From NCBI GenBank assembly GCA_963739625.1, contig CAVUAU010000018.1:124001-188000 (forward strand): a stretch of 64,000 nt of DNA, read 5' to 3'. How positions within the stretch are numbered: the first letter of the stretch is position 1; each line of letters begins with the position of its first letter. The translations under genes were made by a program, and so were the position numbers. Source of the stretch: Salinimicrobium sp963739625 (lineage in GTDB: Bacteria > Bacteroidota > Bacteroidia > Flavobacteriales > Flavobacteriaceae). Positions 10,055 to 23,300 of the stretch are shown here, in pieces. The notes beneath the pieces are model-generated. The model was given only the letters and a program-made list of their open reading frames with translations. It was not told the origin of the DNA and ran no database searches.

Positions 10055-11998
10055 ATGAAGCAAAATCTTATCATTTTATTTCTGCTGTGCTTTTCTTTCG
10101 TTGCTATGGCTCAGGATAGACCGCAGCCCCGGCAGAATGGCGCAGGCGAACAGAGAACGAGAGGTCAGGAAAAGAGATCCCAAAAAGAGAATCCGAAACC
10201 CGCCCCGGTTTCACTCTACAAAATAATTTCAGCTCAAAATGATACCACTGCGGTAGACACTACCCTCAATATAAATAAAGACTACAGGTTCAATTATCTC
10301 AGGCAGGATAACTTCGGACTACTTCCATTCACCAACGTGGGGCAGACTTACAATAAACTGAAGTATGATTTTTCAGAAGATGATGCCTTGCTTCCGCAGT
10401 TTGGCGCCCGGGCGAGACACTATGGTTTTATGGAGGCAGATGAAATTTCCTATTTTAGAGTGCCCACTCCTTTTACCGAACTCTATTTTAAAACCGTGTT
10501 TCAACAGGGGCAAACGCTTGATGCACTGTTCACACTGAATATATCGCCAAATTTCAATTTTTCCATTGCGTATAAAGGTTTGCGATCACTGGGATTTTAC
10601 CAGCATATGCTGGTAAGCTCGGGAAATTTCAGGACAACGATCAACTACAATTCTCCAAATACAAGATACCATTTAAAAACGCACTTTGCATCCCAGGATC
10701 TTTCGAGTGAAGAAAACGGGGGATTGACTGAAGGAGCGTTGGAGCAGTACCTGGCCAAAAATCCTGAATTTGAGGACCGTTCCAGGTTGGATGTAAAGTT
10801 TGAGGATGCTCAAAGCACCCTTTTTGGAAAGAGGTTCTTTCTTCAGCATGCGTATGACCTGGTAAAAACCGGTGATTCTATTGCTCAAAATCGGGTTTCA
10901 GTGGGGCATGTTCTCAACTTTAGCGATAAGAAATACGAATATAAGCAGGGTACGGCAAACGATCTTTTTGGAACTTCCTTTGAACAGGTTGGGATCAATG
11001 ACAAAACTTACCTGGAGGATATTTACAATGAAGCCTTTGTTGAATTTGTGAATCCCGTAGTGGGAAAGCTCAGGATCAAAGGAGGTTTTGATCATTTTGA
11101 TTATGGGTATAATTCTGTTCTTGTGCTCGAGGAGGGGGAGATTCCTAACCGCCTTAATGGAGAAATAATTTCTGTTGGAGGAAGCTACACCAATAAAGTC
11201 GGCAGGTTTGGCTTGCACGCCGAAGGAATGTTGAATCTAACCGGACCTTTTGACGGCTACAGGTTGAACGGGGAACTCACCGGACGCATAGCCAATGATC
11301 TTTTGGCCTCTGTAGCACTCGACCTTCATGACCGGGCGCCGAATTATAATTTTTTGCTGTATCAAAGTGATTATGTGCACTACAACTGGCGAAACAATTT
11401 TTCTAACCTCAATACTCAAAGTCTCAGCTTTAAAATTCTTTCAGATCGCTGGTTCAATCTCCAGGCCGAATACAGTAGGCTGGGCAATTATACCTTCTTT
11501 GGCCTGGATCAGGATGGACTCGTCCAGCCAATGCAATACGGCGGTGATGTGAATTATGTGAAGATCATGGGTCAAAAAGAACTTTCTTTTGGCCTGTTTG
11601 CGCTCAATAATACTGTGCTGGTTCAAAGAGTGCTGGATGGGCAAAGCTTTCTGCATGTTCCCGAACTGGTGACCCGAAACTCTCTCTATTACCGGGATTA
11701 CTGGTTCAAACGTGCTTTGTACTTACAAACCGGGTTTACCTTTAATTACTTTTCTGACTATTATATGGATGGTTATGATCCCGTGTTATCTGAATTTTAT
11801 GTGCAAAATGAGGAAGAGATCGCCGGTATACCGGGTGTAGACTTTTTCTTCAATGGTAAAATAAGGCAGGCGAGGATCTTTTTTAAACTGGAGCGGCTGG
11901 ATGCGCTGCTCAATGGTAACAACAGTCTTGCCGCGCCAATGTACCCCGCACGGGACTTCGCAATCAGGTTTGGCCTGGTCTGGAATTTCTTTATGTAA
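10055..11998 (+). CDS. putative porin, outer-membrane beta-barrel
   Basis: The 647-residue product has a clean signal peptide (MKQNLIILFLLCFSFVAMAQ). A basic, glutamine-rich linker follows, then about 550 residues of alternating hydrophobic and polar strands ending in the aromatic FGLVWNFFM, as expected of an outer-membrane barrel. It resembles the large putative porins common in Bacteroidota, whose substrates are mostly unknown. The frame is open back to 9878, but that extension crosses the upstream gene's terminator and this gene's own promoter, so I start at Met 10055. Confidence 0.8.
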   Translation: MKQNLIILFLLCFSFVAMAQDRPQPRQNGAGEQRTRGQEKRSQKENPKPAPVSLYKIISAQNDTTAVDTTLNINKDYRFNYLRQDNFGLLPFTNVGQTYNKLKYDFSEDDALLPQFGARARHYGFMEADEISYFRVPTPFTELYFKTVFQQGQTLDALFTLNISPNFNFSIAYKGLRSLGFYQHMLVSSGNFRTTINYNSPNTRYHLKTHFASQDLSSEENGGLTEGALEQYLAKNPEFEDRSRLDVKFEDAQSTLFGKRFFLQHAYDLVKTGDSIAQNRVSVGHVLNFSDKKYEYKQGTANDLFGTSFEQVGINDKTYLEDIYNEAFVEFVNPVVGKLRIKGGFDHFDYGYNSVLVLEEGEIPNRLNGEIISVGGSYTNKVGRFGLHAEGMLNLTGPFDGYRLNGELTGRIANDLLASVALDLHDRAPNYNFLLYQSDYVHYNWRNNFSNLNTQSLSFKILSDRWFNLQAEYSRLGNYTFFGLDQDGLVQPMQYGGDVNYVKIMGQKELSFGLFALNNTVLVQRVLDGQSFLHVPELVTRNSLYYRDYWFKRALYLQTGFTFNYFSDYYMDGYDPVLSEFYVQNEEEIAGIPGVDFFFNGKIRQARIFFKLERLDALLNGNNSLAAPMYPARDFAIRFGLVWNFFM

Positions 11999-12000
11999 AA

Positions 12001-12116
12001 TTTTGGGCGTTCCTTCTCTCGCAAGGGCTCGAGAAGGCGCGTGTTCCGCTATATTTTTAAAGCGCCTTAAATGTAAGCGCTTTAAAAGATGCCGCTTCAC
12101 CCGCTAACGCAGGGAG
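12001..12116 (+). repeat. two-hairpin intergenic element
   Basis: Starting right after the porin stop, this stretch begins TTTTGGGCGTTCC. It has a first stem CCTTCTC/GAGAAGG (12012-12018 with 12031-12037), the word TGTTCCGCTATAT, then a perfect 11-bp stem TTTTAAAGCGC/GCGCTTTAAAA (12055-12065 with 12077-12087), and ends CCCGCTAACGCAGGG. The layout matches structured intergenic elements I recall as repeated in Bacteroidota genomes; the function is unknown. It may also help terminate porin transcription. Confidence 0.55.
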
Positions 12117-12126
12117 CGTTGCCAAC

Positions 12127-12720
12127 CTCTTCCAAAGTTCTAAACTTTGGAAAAGGTCAAAAGAAAAACACCTCTCAAAAATGCCATTTTTGGAACCCTT
12201 CGAAGCCCCTGCCTTCAGGCGGGGGGTGGAAAAGGAAAAAACCGAAATTAGGATTTGAATTTAATACCTCCGCCTCTAGGCGGGGAAAAAGGAGATCCAA
12301 AACATGAGAAAAAAAAGAGAATAGTCTCCGCCTTCAGGCGGGGGAGGGAGGATGAAGAACAAAACATTGAGTTGAATAGCCTCCGCCTTCAGGCGGAGGA
12401 CAAGAAGAAGAACAAAATAATGGACATATTAAATAGCCTCGCCTTTAGACGGGGAAAGAGGAGATCCAAAACATGAGAAAAAAATAAAAGAGAATAGTCT
12501 CCGCCTTCAGGCGGGGAGGGAGGATGAAGAACAAAACATTCAGTATGGTTGAATAGCCTCTTTTTTCAAGCGGAAGACAAGATGAAGAACATATTGAATA
12601 GACTCCGCCTTCAGGCGGAGGACGAATAAATGGTTACGACAGGGCTTTAGCCCAAAAGCCCCGGGTTCCATAACCAAACTCCTTCAAACTCTTCCAAAGT
12701 TCTAAACTTTGAAAGAGTTC
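12127..12720. repeat. gene-free palindrome array
   Basis: No gene is visible. Seven or eight short palindromes of the type CTCCGCCTTCAGGCGGAG occur at about 12209, 12268, 12327, 12379, 12437, 12498 and 12602, with a degenerate one near 12560. Spacers are AT-rich and partly repeated: a block containing AGGAGATCCAAAACATGAG and the GATGAAGAACAAAACATT word occurs at 12290-12370 and again at 12461-12541. The array is framed by two copies of an inverted repeat built on TTCCAAAGTTCTAAACTTTG (12127-12150 and 12690-12711). Spacers are not uniform, so this is not CRISPR. Confidence 0.7.
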
Positions 12721-12810
12721 CAAGAAAAAAAACTTCCCCTCTCAAAAATGTCATTTTCAACACCTTACTGCAAAGGCTTAAAAAAACCTTAAAAAAGTTG
12801 AGATGTAAAC

Positions 12811-12840
12811 TTGCGGGATTGGAAAACGGGCGTATATTTG
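12811..12840 (+). promoter_or_regulatory. rRNA promoter P1
   Basis: TTG at 12811, 19-base spacer, TATATTTG at 12833-12840, followed by CACCCGC. This is a full match to the Bacteroidota primary sigma consensus. Confidence 0.8.
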
Positions 12841-12942
12841 CACCCGCTTTGAGAAACAAAAAACGGATAAAGAGTGGGGCGTAAGCTCAGTATTTATACG
12901 GTCTTAGAGCAAAAAGTTCTCTGAAAATATTTTGAAATTTTG

Positions 12943-12975
12943 TTTGGAAACGATTAGAAAAAGGTTGTAGGTTTG
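12943..12975 (+). promoter_or_regulatory. rRNA promoter P2
   Basis: TTTG at 12943, 21-base spacer, TAGGTTTG at 12968-12975, followed by CACCCGC. Confidence 0.7.
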
Positions 12976-13080
12976 CACCCGCTAAGAAGTTCTCACTTAT
13001 CTAAGATAGGCCAGGCTTCGAAGCAAAAAAGCCCACCGGAAACGGTCGGCAGGTTCTCTGAAAAAAAGATCAAAATTTAG

Positions 13081-13113
13081 TTTGTTTTGTGAAGGAAAAA
13101 GGTTGTAAGTTTG
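13081..13113 (+). promoter_or_regulatory. rRNA promoter P3
   Basis: TTTG at 13081, 21-base spacer, TAAGTTTG at 13106-13113, followed by CATCCGC. Confidence 0.7.
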
Positions 13114-13170
13114 CATCCGCTTTCGTGACTAAACAAGTTCGAGGGGCGAAGAAAAAAATAAAATTTTTTC

Positions 13171-13200
13171 TTGCGAGTTTTAAAAAAGGTTGTACATTTG
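13171..13200 (+). promoter_or_regulatory. rRNA promoter P4
   Basis: TTG at 13171, 19-base spacer, TACATTTG at 13193-13200, followed by CAGCCGC. It is the last of four tandem promoters and lies about 350 bases before the 16S gene. Confidence 0.75.
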
Positions 13201-13389
13201 CAGCCGCTTAGAACACGAGCGCAGCCCGCCTGAAACGGCCGGCAAGTTCACCAAAACATACTGAAAACAAGATCCCGGGACGGGTAATAAAAGAAAGGTT
13301 CGAGTCCTTTAATCTTAACAAAGAATGCTTCTTCCGGAGACGGAATGATCCTCACCCTTTAGGGGGAGGTGCCGAAGGCGGAGGGGGTA

Positions 13390-13550
13390 AGTTCATTGAC
13401 ATATTGAATTGACAGCGCGTATGTTGTTTTTATAAACAACAAATGCAAATAAGAATTAAGACTAGAAGAACGTTTTGAGCTTTTAATCCTGAACTTGTTT
13501 CAGGATAGAGAGGAATTCCTTAGTAATTGTTACATTATTTAAGATTTAAC
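13390..13550 (+). promoter_or_regulatory. 16S leader with conserved processing/antitermination box
   Basis: The word GTTCATTGACATATTG at 13391-13408 recurs before the 23S gene (15736-15753) and in altered form before tRNA-Ala (15457-15472). Repetition ahead of each RNA segment suggests a shared antitermination or processing signal; this is inference from position. Confidence 0.5.
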
Positions 13551-15075
<1,525 letters not shown>

Positions 15076-15266
15076 AGAGATTTTGCCTCTTAATAGGCAA
15101 AACGCAATTACGATATAAGGAGCCTTGAAAAAGAAGTTTAAAGCTTCTTTTGGTCTTAATTCCTGTCAATTTAATTAATAATAGATATGAGATATTAGAT
15201 TTGAGATATGAGATGAGAGAGATTGTAAATCTCACGTCTAAAATCTAAAGTCTAAGATCTAAATGC
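15076..15266 (+). other. 16S to tRNA-Ile spacer
   Basis: No gene. It contains short direct and inverted words of the type GAGATATGAGAT and AAATCTAAAGTCTAAGATCT (15185-15265), which can fold on one another and are common filler in Bacteroidota rRNA spacers. Confidence 0.6.
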
Positions 15267-15340
15267 AGTCTCATAGCTCAGCTGGTTAGAGCGCTACACT
15301 GATAATGTAGAGGTCGGCAGTTCGAGTCTGCCTGAGACTA
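15267..15340 (+). tRNA. tRNA-Ile (GAT)
   Basis: Acceptor stem AGTCTCA/TGAGACT, D arm, anticodon stem CTACA/TGTAG with loop CTGATAA giving anticodon GAT, and T arm GGCAG TTCGAGT CTGCC. No CCA is encoded. It sits in the usual place in the 16S-23S spacer. Confidence 0.97.
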
Positions 15341-15393
15341 CTGATAAGGAGTCGAAGACAGACGAGAAGTTTATCCCGAGCGTTAGACGAGGG

Positions 15394-15411
15394 GAGTCTG
15401 CCTGAGACTAC
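15394..15411 (+). repeat. copy of the tRNA-Ile 3' end
   Basis: GAGTCTGCCTGAGACTAC repeats the last 17 bases or so of tRNA-Ile plus the next base, 70 bases downstream, with no other tRNA sequence attached. Confidence 0.7.
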
Positions 15412-15581
15412 GAATACAATTAACAATGATCAATTAACAATGATCAGGGTTAAGAAGTTCATTGAGTATATATTGAAAGGAAATTTTAAAAGTTGGGCAA
15501 CCAGTTTACAGTACGCAGTTAAGCAGTACGCAGTACAGTTAATACTGATTACTGAATACTGATCACTGCCAACTAAAAAAC
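15412..15581 (+). other. tRNA-Ile to tRNA-Ala spacer
   Basis: No gene. It holds tandem words AACAATGATCAATT (15421-15446), a degenerate leader box GTTCATTGAGTATATATTG, and repeated CAGTACGCAGTTAAGCAGTACGCAGTA (15508-15540, shown here as two overlapping copies) and CTGATTACTGAATACTGATC words. Confidence 0.6.
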
Positions 15582-15658
15582 GGGGGATTAGCTCAGCTGG
15601 CTAGAGCGCCTGCCTTGCACGCAGGAGGTCATCGGTTCGACTCCGATATTCTCCACCA
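15582..15658 (+). tRNA. tRNA-Ala (TGC)
   Basis: Acceptor GGGGGAT pairs with ATTCTCC through two wobble pairs. The anticodon loop CTTGCAC gives TGC; the T arm is TCGG TTCGACT CCGA. A genomic CCA is encoded, unlike the other tRNAs in this window. Confidence 0.97.
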
Positions 15659-15906
15659 CACAATGATCAATAAACAATGATCAATAATCAGTTTTTAAAC
15701 TGGTAATTGTTAATTCGCTAATTGATAATTGTAGAAAGTTCATTGACATATTGGAAAATAAGAATACGAGAAACATAAAAATTTCTATAATGTAAATTAT
15801 AGATAGAGCAATTATATTTTTAAGTTTTGAGGGAGGAATAGGAGTTATTTATAACTCTGAACTCTGAACTCATAACTTGCAAGAGCATATTAGGTAAAAG
15901 CACATA
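15659..15906 (+). other. tRNA-Ala to 23S spacer
   Basis: No gene. More CAATGATCAATAA repeats at 15659-15690, the leader box GTTCATTGACATATTGG at 15736, and an AT-rich stretch up to the 23S start. Confidence 0.6.
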
Positions 15907-18743
<2,837 letters not shown>

Positions 18744-18936
18744 GCGGCCCCCCTCCGGCTCCCCCCTAAAGGGTGGAGAGTTGGAGGGGGCGCAGAACCT
18801 AAAGCTTAAAATACTTGCTTAAACATGTCTTCTTATATTTTTACTTTCCAATTATGTCAACTTATTAGGTATGACATTTAGTAAGGATCAAAAGGCTACT
18901 GCCAACTGATCACTGAACACTGCATACTAAAGACCT
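18744..18936 (+). other. 23S to 5S spacer with GC-rich hairpin
   Basis: Immediately after the 23S end is a GC-rich inverted repeat (GCGGCCCCCCTCC at 18744 with GGAGGGGGCGC near 18782) of the same family as repeats downstream of the operon. The word ACTGCCAACTGATCACTGAACACTG (18898-18922, given here as overlapping words) echoes the tRNA spacer. No gene. Confidence 0.6.
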
Positions 18937-19043
<107 letters not shown>

Positions 19044-19049
19044 CTTTAG

Positions 19050-19085
19050 AAGCCTCTACAATTTATTTTGTAGAGGCTTTTTTTA
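19050..19085 (+). terminator. rRNA operon terminator
   Basis: AAGCCTCTACA/TGTAGAGGCTT stem followed by TTTTTTTATTT. Confidence 0.93.
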
Positions 19086-19195
19086 TTTATTAATGTTTTG
19101 TGGAAGTAGAGGTCCCGAGTCGCTAAAGCTCTCGGGATCAATTCCCACTTCTTTAAAGCCCGCGCCCTATAGGCTTCGCTTTAAAGGTGGTCATT

Positions 19196-19250
19196 GATAT
19201 GTCGCCGCCTTTCTTTTGAAGCCTCTACAGCAATGTAGAGGCTTTTTTTA
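19196..19250 (+). repeat. second copy of 5S tail plus terminator
   Basis: ATATGTCGCCGCCTTTCTTT is copied from the 5S 3' end with its trailing bases, followed by GAAGCCTCTACAGCAATGTAGAGGC and seven T, a close copy of the operon terminator. No upstream part of 5S is present. Confidence 0.8.
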
Positions 19251-19333
19251 TGCCCTAATTTTAAATCTGGAAATGAATCTCAGCTCCCTCCTTTTTAAAG
19301 GGAAGGTGTCCGTAGGACGGGAGGGTGGAGTAA

Positions 19334-19452
19334 TGCATCCCGTGGGAGAGCCGGGCCTGTCCTGAGCGAAGTCGAAGGATCGCCGCCCTGCCTGCCGGCA
19401 GGCGCAGGCTTTCTTTTGAACCCTTCATCATGAATTTGATGAAGGGTTTTTA
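19334..19452 (+). repeat. third, rearranged copy of 5S tail plus terminator
   Basis: TGCATCCCGTGGGAGAG from 5S is followed by an inserted CCTGTCCTGAGCGAAGTCG repeat word, then TCGCCGCC, then a CTGCCTGCCGGCAGGCGCAGG palindrome, then CTTTCTTTTGAA and a new terminator stem (ACCCTTCATC/GATGAAGGGT) with T-run. It is a 5S tail broken by two repeat insertions. Confidence 0.75.
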
Positions 19453-20300
19453 TGGAATAAAGTCAAATCTGGAAACGAATCTCAGCTCCCTCCCTTCTAA
19501 AGGGAGGGAAAGTCCCCAGGACAGGGAGGGTCTACTCTCCTGAATTGGTCTTCAGGAATTCTGCTGGCACGGATTTTCAATCCTTGCCGGTAAAAAGACA
19601 AATCCTGCTTCAAAGCACCACCCCATCCTGTAGATACCCCTGCCTACCTGCAGGCAGGCCTCCTGATAGGAGAGGACCTGGAACGGGGAATTTATCGAAA
19701 ACGACTCTCAGCTCCCCTCCCTTGCAGGGAGGGGAAATGCGCCGCAGGGGGATGGGGAAGGTCTTCTTTCCTTCACTTACTTTTCAGGAAAGGCGTCGCG
19801 GGTTGCCTCCCAAACATCTTTGGGAAAGGAATTTAATTGTATTAAAAATTCAGTTCGCTATTTAAAGAAGATTTAACTAGATGAACTTCGACTGCTTCAG
19901 AAAATATTTTCCAAAAAATATCTTAATAGAAATAGGGGTTTTTCTGATTTGGCGATCGATCAACTGTGGTACTGTAGGAAAAAGTTTAACGCTTTGATTG
20001 GACTTAATTATAGGTTTTAAATCACTGACATATAAATAATTAGATTATTTTAGAGAGAGTATTACTACATGATCCCAGGGCCGTAACAATTAGACGGTAT
20101 GATTACCTCCCCCATGATATTTTTGGCTTCCCCTGAGACGGATTAATATCCGTCTTCTGACCTACTCCTTTTTCCACTCCTCCGCCGGAAAAAGTTTCCC
20201 CTTTCATAATTACCTGCTGTGGCAGGAAGACCGCCCCGGTCACATGAAGTTGAGCTGCCCTTGTTCTGGTTATTATTTATTAACCAAAACATTAATTATT

Positions 20301-23300
20301 ATGAGAAGTTATACTATTAAGAACCTGACACATGAGACGATGACCAAGGGAGTCATTTTTTTGATTTTCTTCTTTTCTGTCTTGCCTGTTTTAATGTCTC
20401 AAACCGTTGAGGTCTTTGATTTACCTACAAATTGTAAAGCTAAGGATCTTGAACCGGTCAGTGCAACATTAACGGACTTACCCGCATGTATTGACTGTGA
20501 TGAACAAAGTTCCTGGCCTGCGACTTTGACGGTTAAAATTAATAATACAACTGGTTCCACGCGAACCTCATTTGCTTTCTGGGCTGTTCTGGAAACTACT
20601 ACTGCTGAAGGAACTGCTGAAGTCTATATTTATGGCTGTAAAGGACCCGTTGAACCGGGTCTTAACAATTTAGATTTTGGTGAAAATGATGATAATTTAA
20701 AGTTTTATGATCAAAACGGAGTTATTATCCCTGGTAAGGAGTTAATATATGAATGCGGTAGCACTCTAAAATTAACGGATATAGTCATGGGATGGACTCC
20801 TGCCTCTGAAGGAGGTAATGAATGTCCCTTAAGTGGTAGTGATATCGAGTCCAAGTGTGACTACCTGGATGTAATCCAGATCAATACCCCTGTGACTGGG
20901 ATTGTCGATGATGTTGTATATGTATCTTGTTTTGAAGGTGCTGATGGAAGCATTTTTATTACTCCTTCAGGAGGAATTCCTCCTTATTCTTATGAATGGT
21001 CAATGGAGGAAGATCCTGCTTTTTCATCAGATAGCCAGGACCTTCAAAATATTGGCGCAGGAACTTATTCAGTAACTATAACAGATTCTACAACTCCTGA
21101 TAATTGCAGTTTTACAATTGAGGATATTGTGGTACTGGAATCAGACGAACTTATTGCGGTCCTGGATAATTCGGACGATCCCAGCTGCTTTGATGGTAGT
21201 AACGGAGCTATTGATATTACTGTGACAGGTGGAACCCCGTCCTATACTTATCTGTGGAGCAATGGTGCCACCACCCAGGATGTATCTGGTCTTGAGGCTG
21301 GAACTTATTCAGTAACTGTAACAGATGCTAACGGTTGTACAGATACTCTTTCTGGAATAGAAATAGATGAACCCTCAGAACTTGTAGCAATTTTGGATGA
21401 TTCAGACGATGTGAGCTGCTTTGATGATAGTGACGGATCTATTGAAATTTCTGTATCTGGAGGAACGGGAGCCTATACTTATTTATGGAGCAACGGCGCA
21501 ACCACCCAGGACATCTCTGGTCTTGAAGCTGGGACTTATTCAGTAACTGTAACAGATGCTAACGGATGTACAGATACTCTTTCTGGAATAGAAATAGATG
21601 AGCCCACAGAGCTTGTAGTAACTGTCCTCTTAATTACAGATGCTAGTTGTGCAGGTAGTCAGACTGGTGCTATAGATATTGGTGTTACGGGCGGAACCGC
21701 TTCTTACACTTATCTTTGGAGTAATGGTGCAACTACACAGGATCTTTCTTCAATAGGAGCAGGAAATTACTCTGTAACAGTCACTGATGGCAATGGATGT
21801 GAAGAAGTCCTCAGCGGTATTATGGTTGACGATCCTTCTTCCCTTGAAGTTGTTGCTACTTTGGTGACTGATACCAGTTGCTTTGATGGTAATAACGGAG
21901 CTATTGATATTACTGTGACAGGAGGAACTCCGTCCTATACTTATCTGTGGAGCAATGGTGCAACTACCCAGGACGTATCTGGTCTTGAGGCTGGGACTTA
22001 TTCAGTAACTGTAACAGATGCTAACGGATGTACAGATACTCTTTCTGGAATAGAAATAGATGAACCCTCAGAGCTTATAGCAATTTTGGATAATCCAGAC
22101 AATGTCAGTTGCTTTGATGGTAGTGACGGAGCTATTGATATTACTGTGACAGGTGGAACCCCGTCCTATACTTATCTGTGGAGCAATGGTGCCACCACCC
22201 AGGATGTATCTGGTCTTGAGGCTGGAACTTATTCAGTAACTGTAACAGATGCTAACGGTTGTACAGATACTCTTTCTGGAATAGAAATAGATGAACCCTC
22301 AGAACTTGTAGCAATTTTGGATGATTCAGACGATGTGAGCTGCTTTGATGGTAGTGACGGATCTATTGAAATTTCTGTATCTGGAGGAACGGGAGCCTAT
22401 ACTTATTTATGGAGCAACGGCGCAACCACCCAGGACATCTCTGGTCTTGAAGCTGGGACTTATTCAGTAACTGTAACAGATGCTAACGGATGTACAGATA
22501 CTCTTTCTGGAATAGAAATAGATGAGCCCACAGAGCTTGTAGTAACTGTCCTCTTAATTACAGATGCTAGTTGTGCAGGTAGTCAGACTGGTGCTATAGA
22601 TATTGGTGTTACGGGCGGAACCGCTTCTTACACTTATCTTTGGAGTAATGGTGCAACTACACAGGATCTTTCTTCAATAGGAGCAGGAAATTACTCTGTA
22701 ACAGTCACTGATGGCAATGGATGTGAAGAAGTCCTCAGCGGTATTATGGTTGACGATCCTTCTTCCCTTGAAGTTGTTGCTACTTTGGTGACTGATACCA
22801 GTTGCTTTGATGGTAATAACGGAGCTATTGATATTACTGTGACAGGAGGAACTCCGTCCTATACTTATCTGTGGAGCAATGGTGCAACTACCCAGGACGT
22901 ATCTGGTCTTGAGGCTGGGACTTATTCAGTAACGGTAACAGATGCTAACGGATGTACAGATACTCTTTCTGGAATAGAAATAGATGAACCCTCAGGGCTT
23001 ATAGCAATTTTGGATAATCCAGACAATGTCAGTTGCTTTGATGGTAGTGACGGATCCATTGAAATTTCCGTATCTGGAGGAACGGGAGCCTATACTTATC
23101 TGTGGAGCAATGGTGCAACTACCCAGGATGTATCTGGTCTTGAGGCTGGGACTTATTCAGTAACGGTAACAGATGCTAACGGATGTACAGATACTCTTTC
23201 TGGAATAGAAATAGATGAACCCTCAGAACTTGTAGCAATTTTGGATGATTCAGACGATGTGAGCTGCTTTGATGGTAGTGACGGATCTATTGAAATTTCT

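Larger units (their letters stand above)
19086..20300. repeat. gene-free region with REP-like repeats and a leader hairpin
   Basis: No credible gene in 1.2 kb. Copies of a repeat that begins CTCAGCTCCCTCC and ends in GAGGG(T/A) occur at about 19280, 19480 and 19708. A CCTGCCTACCTGCAGGCAGG palindrome lies at 19640. From 19866 on the DNA is AT-rich without repeats. A perfect 8-bp hairpin AGACGGAT/ATCCGTCT lies at 20136-20155, 145 bases before the adhesin start, and CCTGCTGTGGCAGG at 20213; these could be a structured leader. Confidence 0.6.

Noticed and set aside
12200..12625. CRISPR array
   Set aside because: Repeats are short palindromes of unequal sequence, spacing is irregular, spacers themselves repeat and no cas gene is near.
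19545..19865. A 106-residue protein in the repeat region after 5S
   Set aside because: It is made mostly of repeat words, with no homologous-looking domain and low-complexity composition.
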